Assembly (NCBI GenBank): GCA_003556985.1
Contig: PWPZ01000151.1
Span: forward strand, 1-6,665
Direction of reading: 5' to 3'
DNA: 6,665 nucleotides
Origin: Bacteroidota bacterium
GTDB lineage: Bacteria; Bacteroidota; Bacteroidia; Bacteroidales; PUMT01
In this document: in pieces, positions 6,206-6,665 of the stretch
Layout: the number at the start of each line of letters is the position of its first letter
How positions within the stretch are numbered: position 1 is the stretch's first letter
Program-made: the position numbers and the translations under genes
The notes under the pieces: model-generated
Databases searched by the model: none
What the model was told of the DNA's origin: nothing
The model's input: the letters and a program-made list of their open reading frames with translations, nothing else

Positions 6206-6665
6206 ATGATCTCCATATGTATTCCTGTATACAATTGCAACGTTACCCGGCTTATTGATGAACTGAACCTGCAATGCAATGAACCGGGGATCACTGCAGA
6301 AATAGTCATTATCGACGACAGGTCTTCGGATGAATGCAGAAACCACAATGACAGGGTATGCCGGGATCATAAATATATACTCCTTGAAAAAAATGTCGGC
6401 CGTTCCCGGATACGTAACCTTTTTTTGAAATATGCCCGGTATGATCAATTGTTATTTCTTGATTGTGATTCTGAAATCACCTCCCGTGCTTTTGTCCGCG
6501 ATTATGTAAATGAGACCGGCCGCAAGGATGCCCCGGTATTGTACGGCGGACTTACAAATGAAAAAAATGAGCCTGCCCGGGAAAACCGGCTGAGGTGGAA
6601 ATACGGAATTAAAAGAGAAGAAAATCCTGCCACTGTACGAAACCAATATCCATACAGGTATTTCA
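6206..6665 (+). CDS. Family 2 glycosyltransferase (3' partial)
   Basis: The frame runs from ATG 6206 to the window edge without a stop, giving 153 complete codons. It shows the ordered motifs of an inverting GT-A (GT2) glycosyltransferase: MISICIPVYNCN at the N-terminus, VIIDDRSSD (34-42) for nucleotide-sugar binding, EKNVGRSRIRN (61-71), and LLFLDCDSEI (82-91) with the D86-x-D88 metal and UDP-sugar-binding motif. There is no signal peptide, and the visible part has no membrane segment, so it should be cytoplasmic or peripheral at the inner membrane, transferring a sugar to a glycan, lipid carrier or protein. Donor and acceptor cannot be read from this part. An in-frame TGA at 6191-6193 leaves ATG 6206 as the only sensible ATG start; no Shine-Dalgarno sequence is visible. 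It starts 46 bases after the lipoprotein gene without a convincing terminator between them, so they may be co-transcribed. Confidence 0.85.
   Translation, partial: MISICIPVYNCNVTRLIDELNLQCNEPGITAEIVIIDDRSSDECRNHNDRVCRDHKYILLEKNVGRSRIRNLFLKYARYDQLLFLDCDSEITSRAFVRDYVNETGRKDAPVLYGGLTNEKNEPARENRLRWKYGIKREENPATVRNQYPYRYF

Noticed and set aside
6149..6646. Two antisense open frames (99 and 64 codons) over the glycosyltransferase
   Set aside because: The + strand frame here has ordered GT2 motifs (IPVYN, IIDDRSSD, LDCDSE), which explains the region; the antisense translations have no recognisable domain.

Overview
The window carries most of a V/A-type (rotary) ATPase operon. The end of the operon is marked by a strong intrinsic terminator. 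A short gene-free, AT-rich stretch follows, and then a second, unrelated unit with a small predicted surface lipoprotein and the 5' part of a family 2 glycosyltransferase. Everything is on the + strand. The organism is most likely a member of the Bacteroidota. The reasons are the A-B-D-I-K gene order, AT-rich leaders that mostly lack Shine-Dalgarno sequences, a possible Bacteroidota-type -7 promoter box, and a lipoprotein with an acidic stretch after the cysteine plus an FN3-like module of a kind common in that phylum. This assignment is inferred from gene content; no rRNA or other marker is present.

Positions 1-5415 hold the ATPase genes: catalytic subunit A (5' end outside the window), non-catalytic subunit B, central-stalk subunit D, the membrane stator subunit I, and the proteolipid rotor subunit K. 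A and B overlap by 11 bases and D and I by 4 (ATGA). B-D and I-K are separated by 50 and 36 bases, so the block is almost certainly one transcript. A and B would form the catalytic hexamer, D the central shaft, I the ion half-channels and peripheral-stalk anchor, and K the ion-carrying ring. The key residues are present: the A Walker motifs and GER glutamate, the B arginine finger, the I arginines, and the single K glutamate. K also has all five side-chain positions known to ligand Na+ in the Enterococcus hirae ring, so a sodium-coupled machine is a reasonable prediction. Genes for subunits C, F and G/H are not in the visible part. E and a C-like protein would be expected upstream in this operon class.

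Positions 5416-5733 are non-coding. They hold the terminator (stem 5438-5466 plus a T-run), small AT-rich inverted repeats, and a weak candidate promoter just before the next gene. Positions 5734-6159 encode the 141-residue lipoprotein. From 6206 to the window edge there is an open frame with clear GT-A glycosyltransferase motifs.

Nothing here looks like a wholly new system. The points most worth a second look are the predicted ion specificity, the reduced visible subunit set, the altered nucleotide-site loop of subunit B, and the minimal FN3-like lipoprotein.
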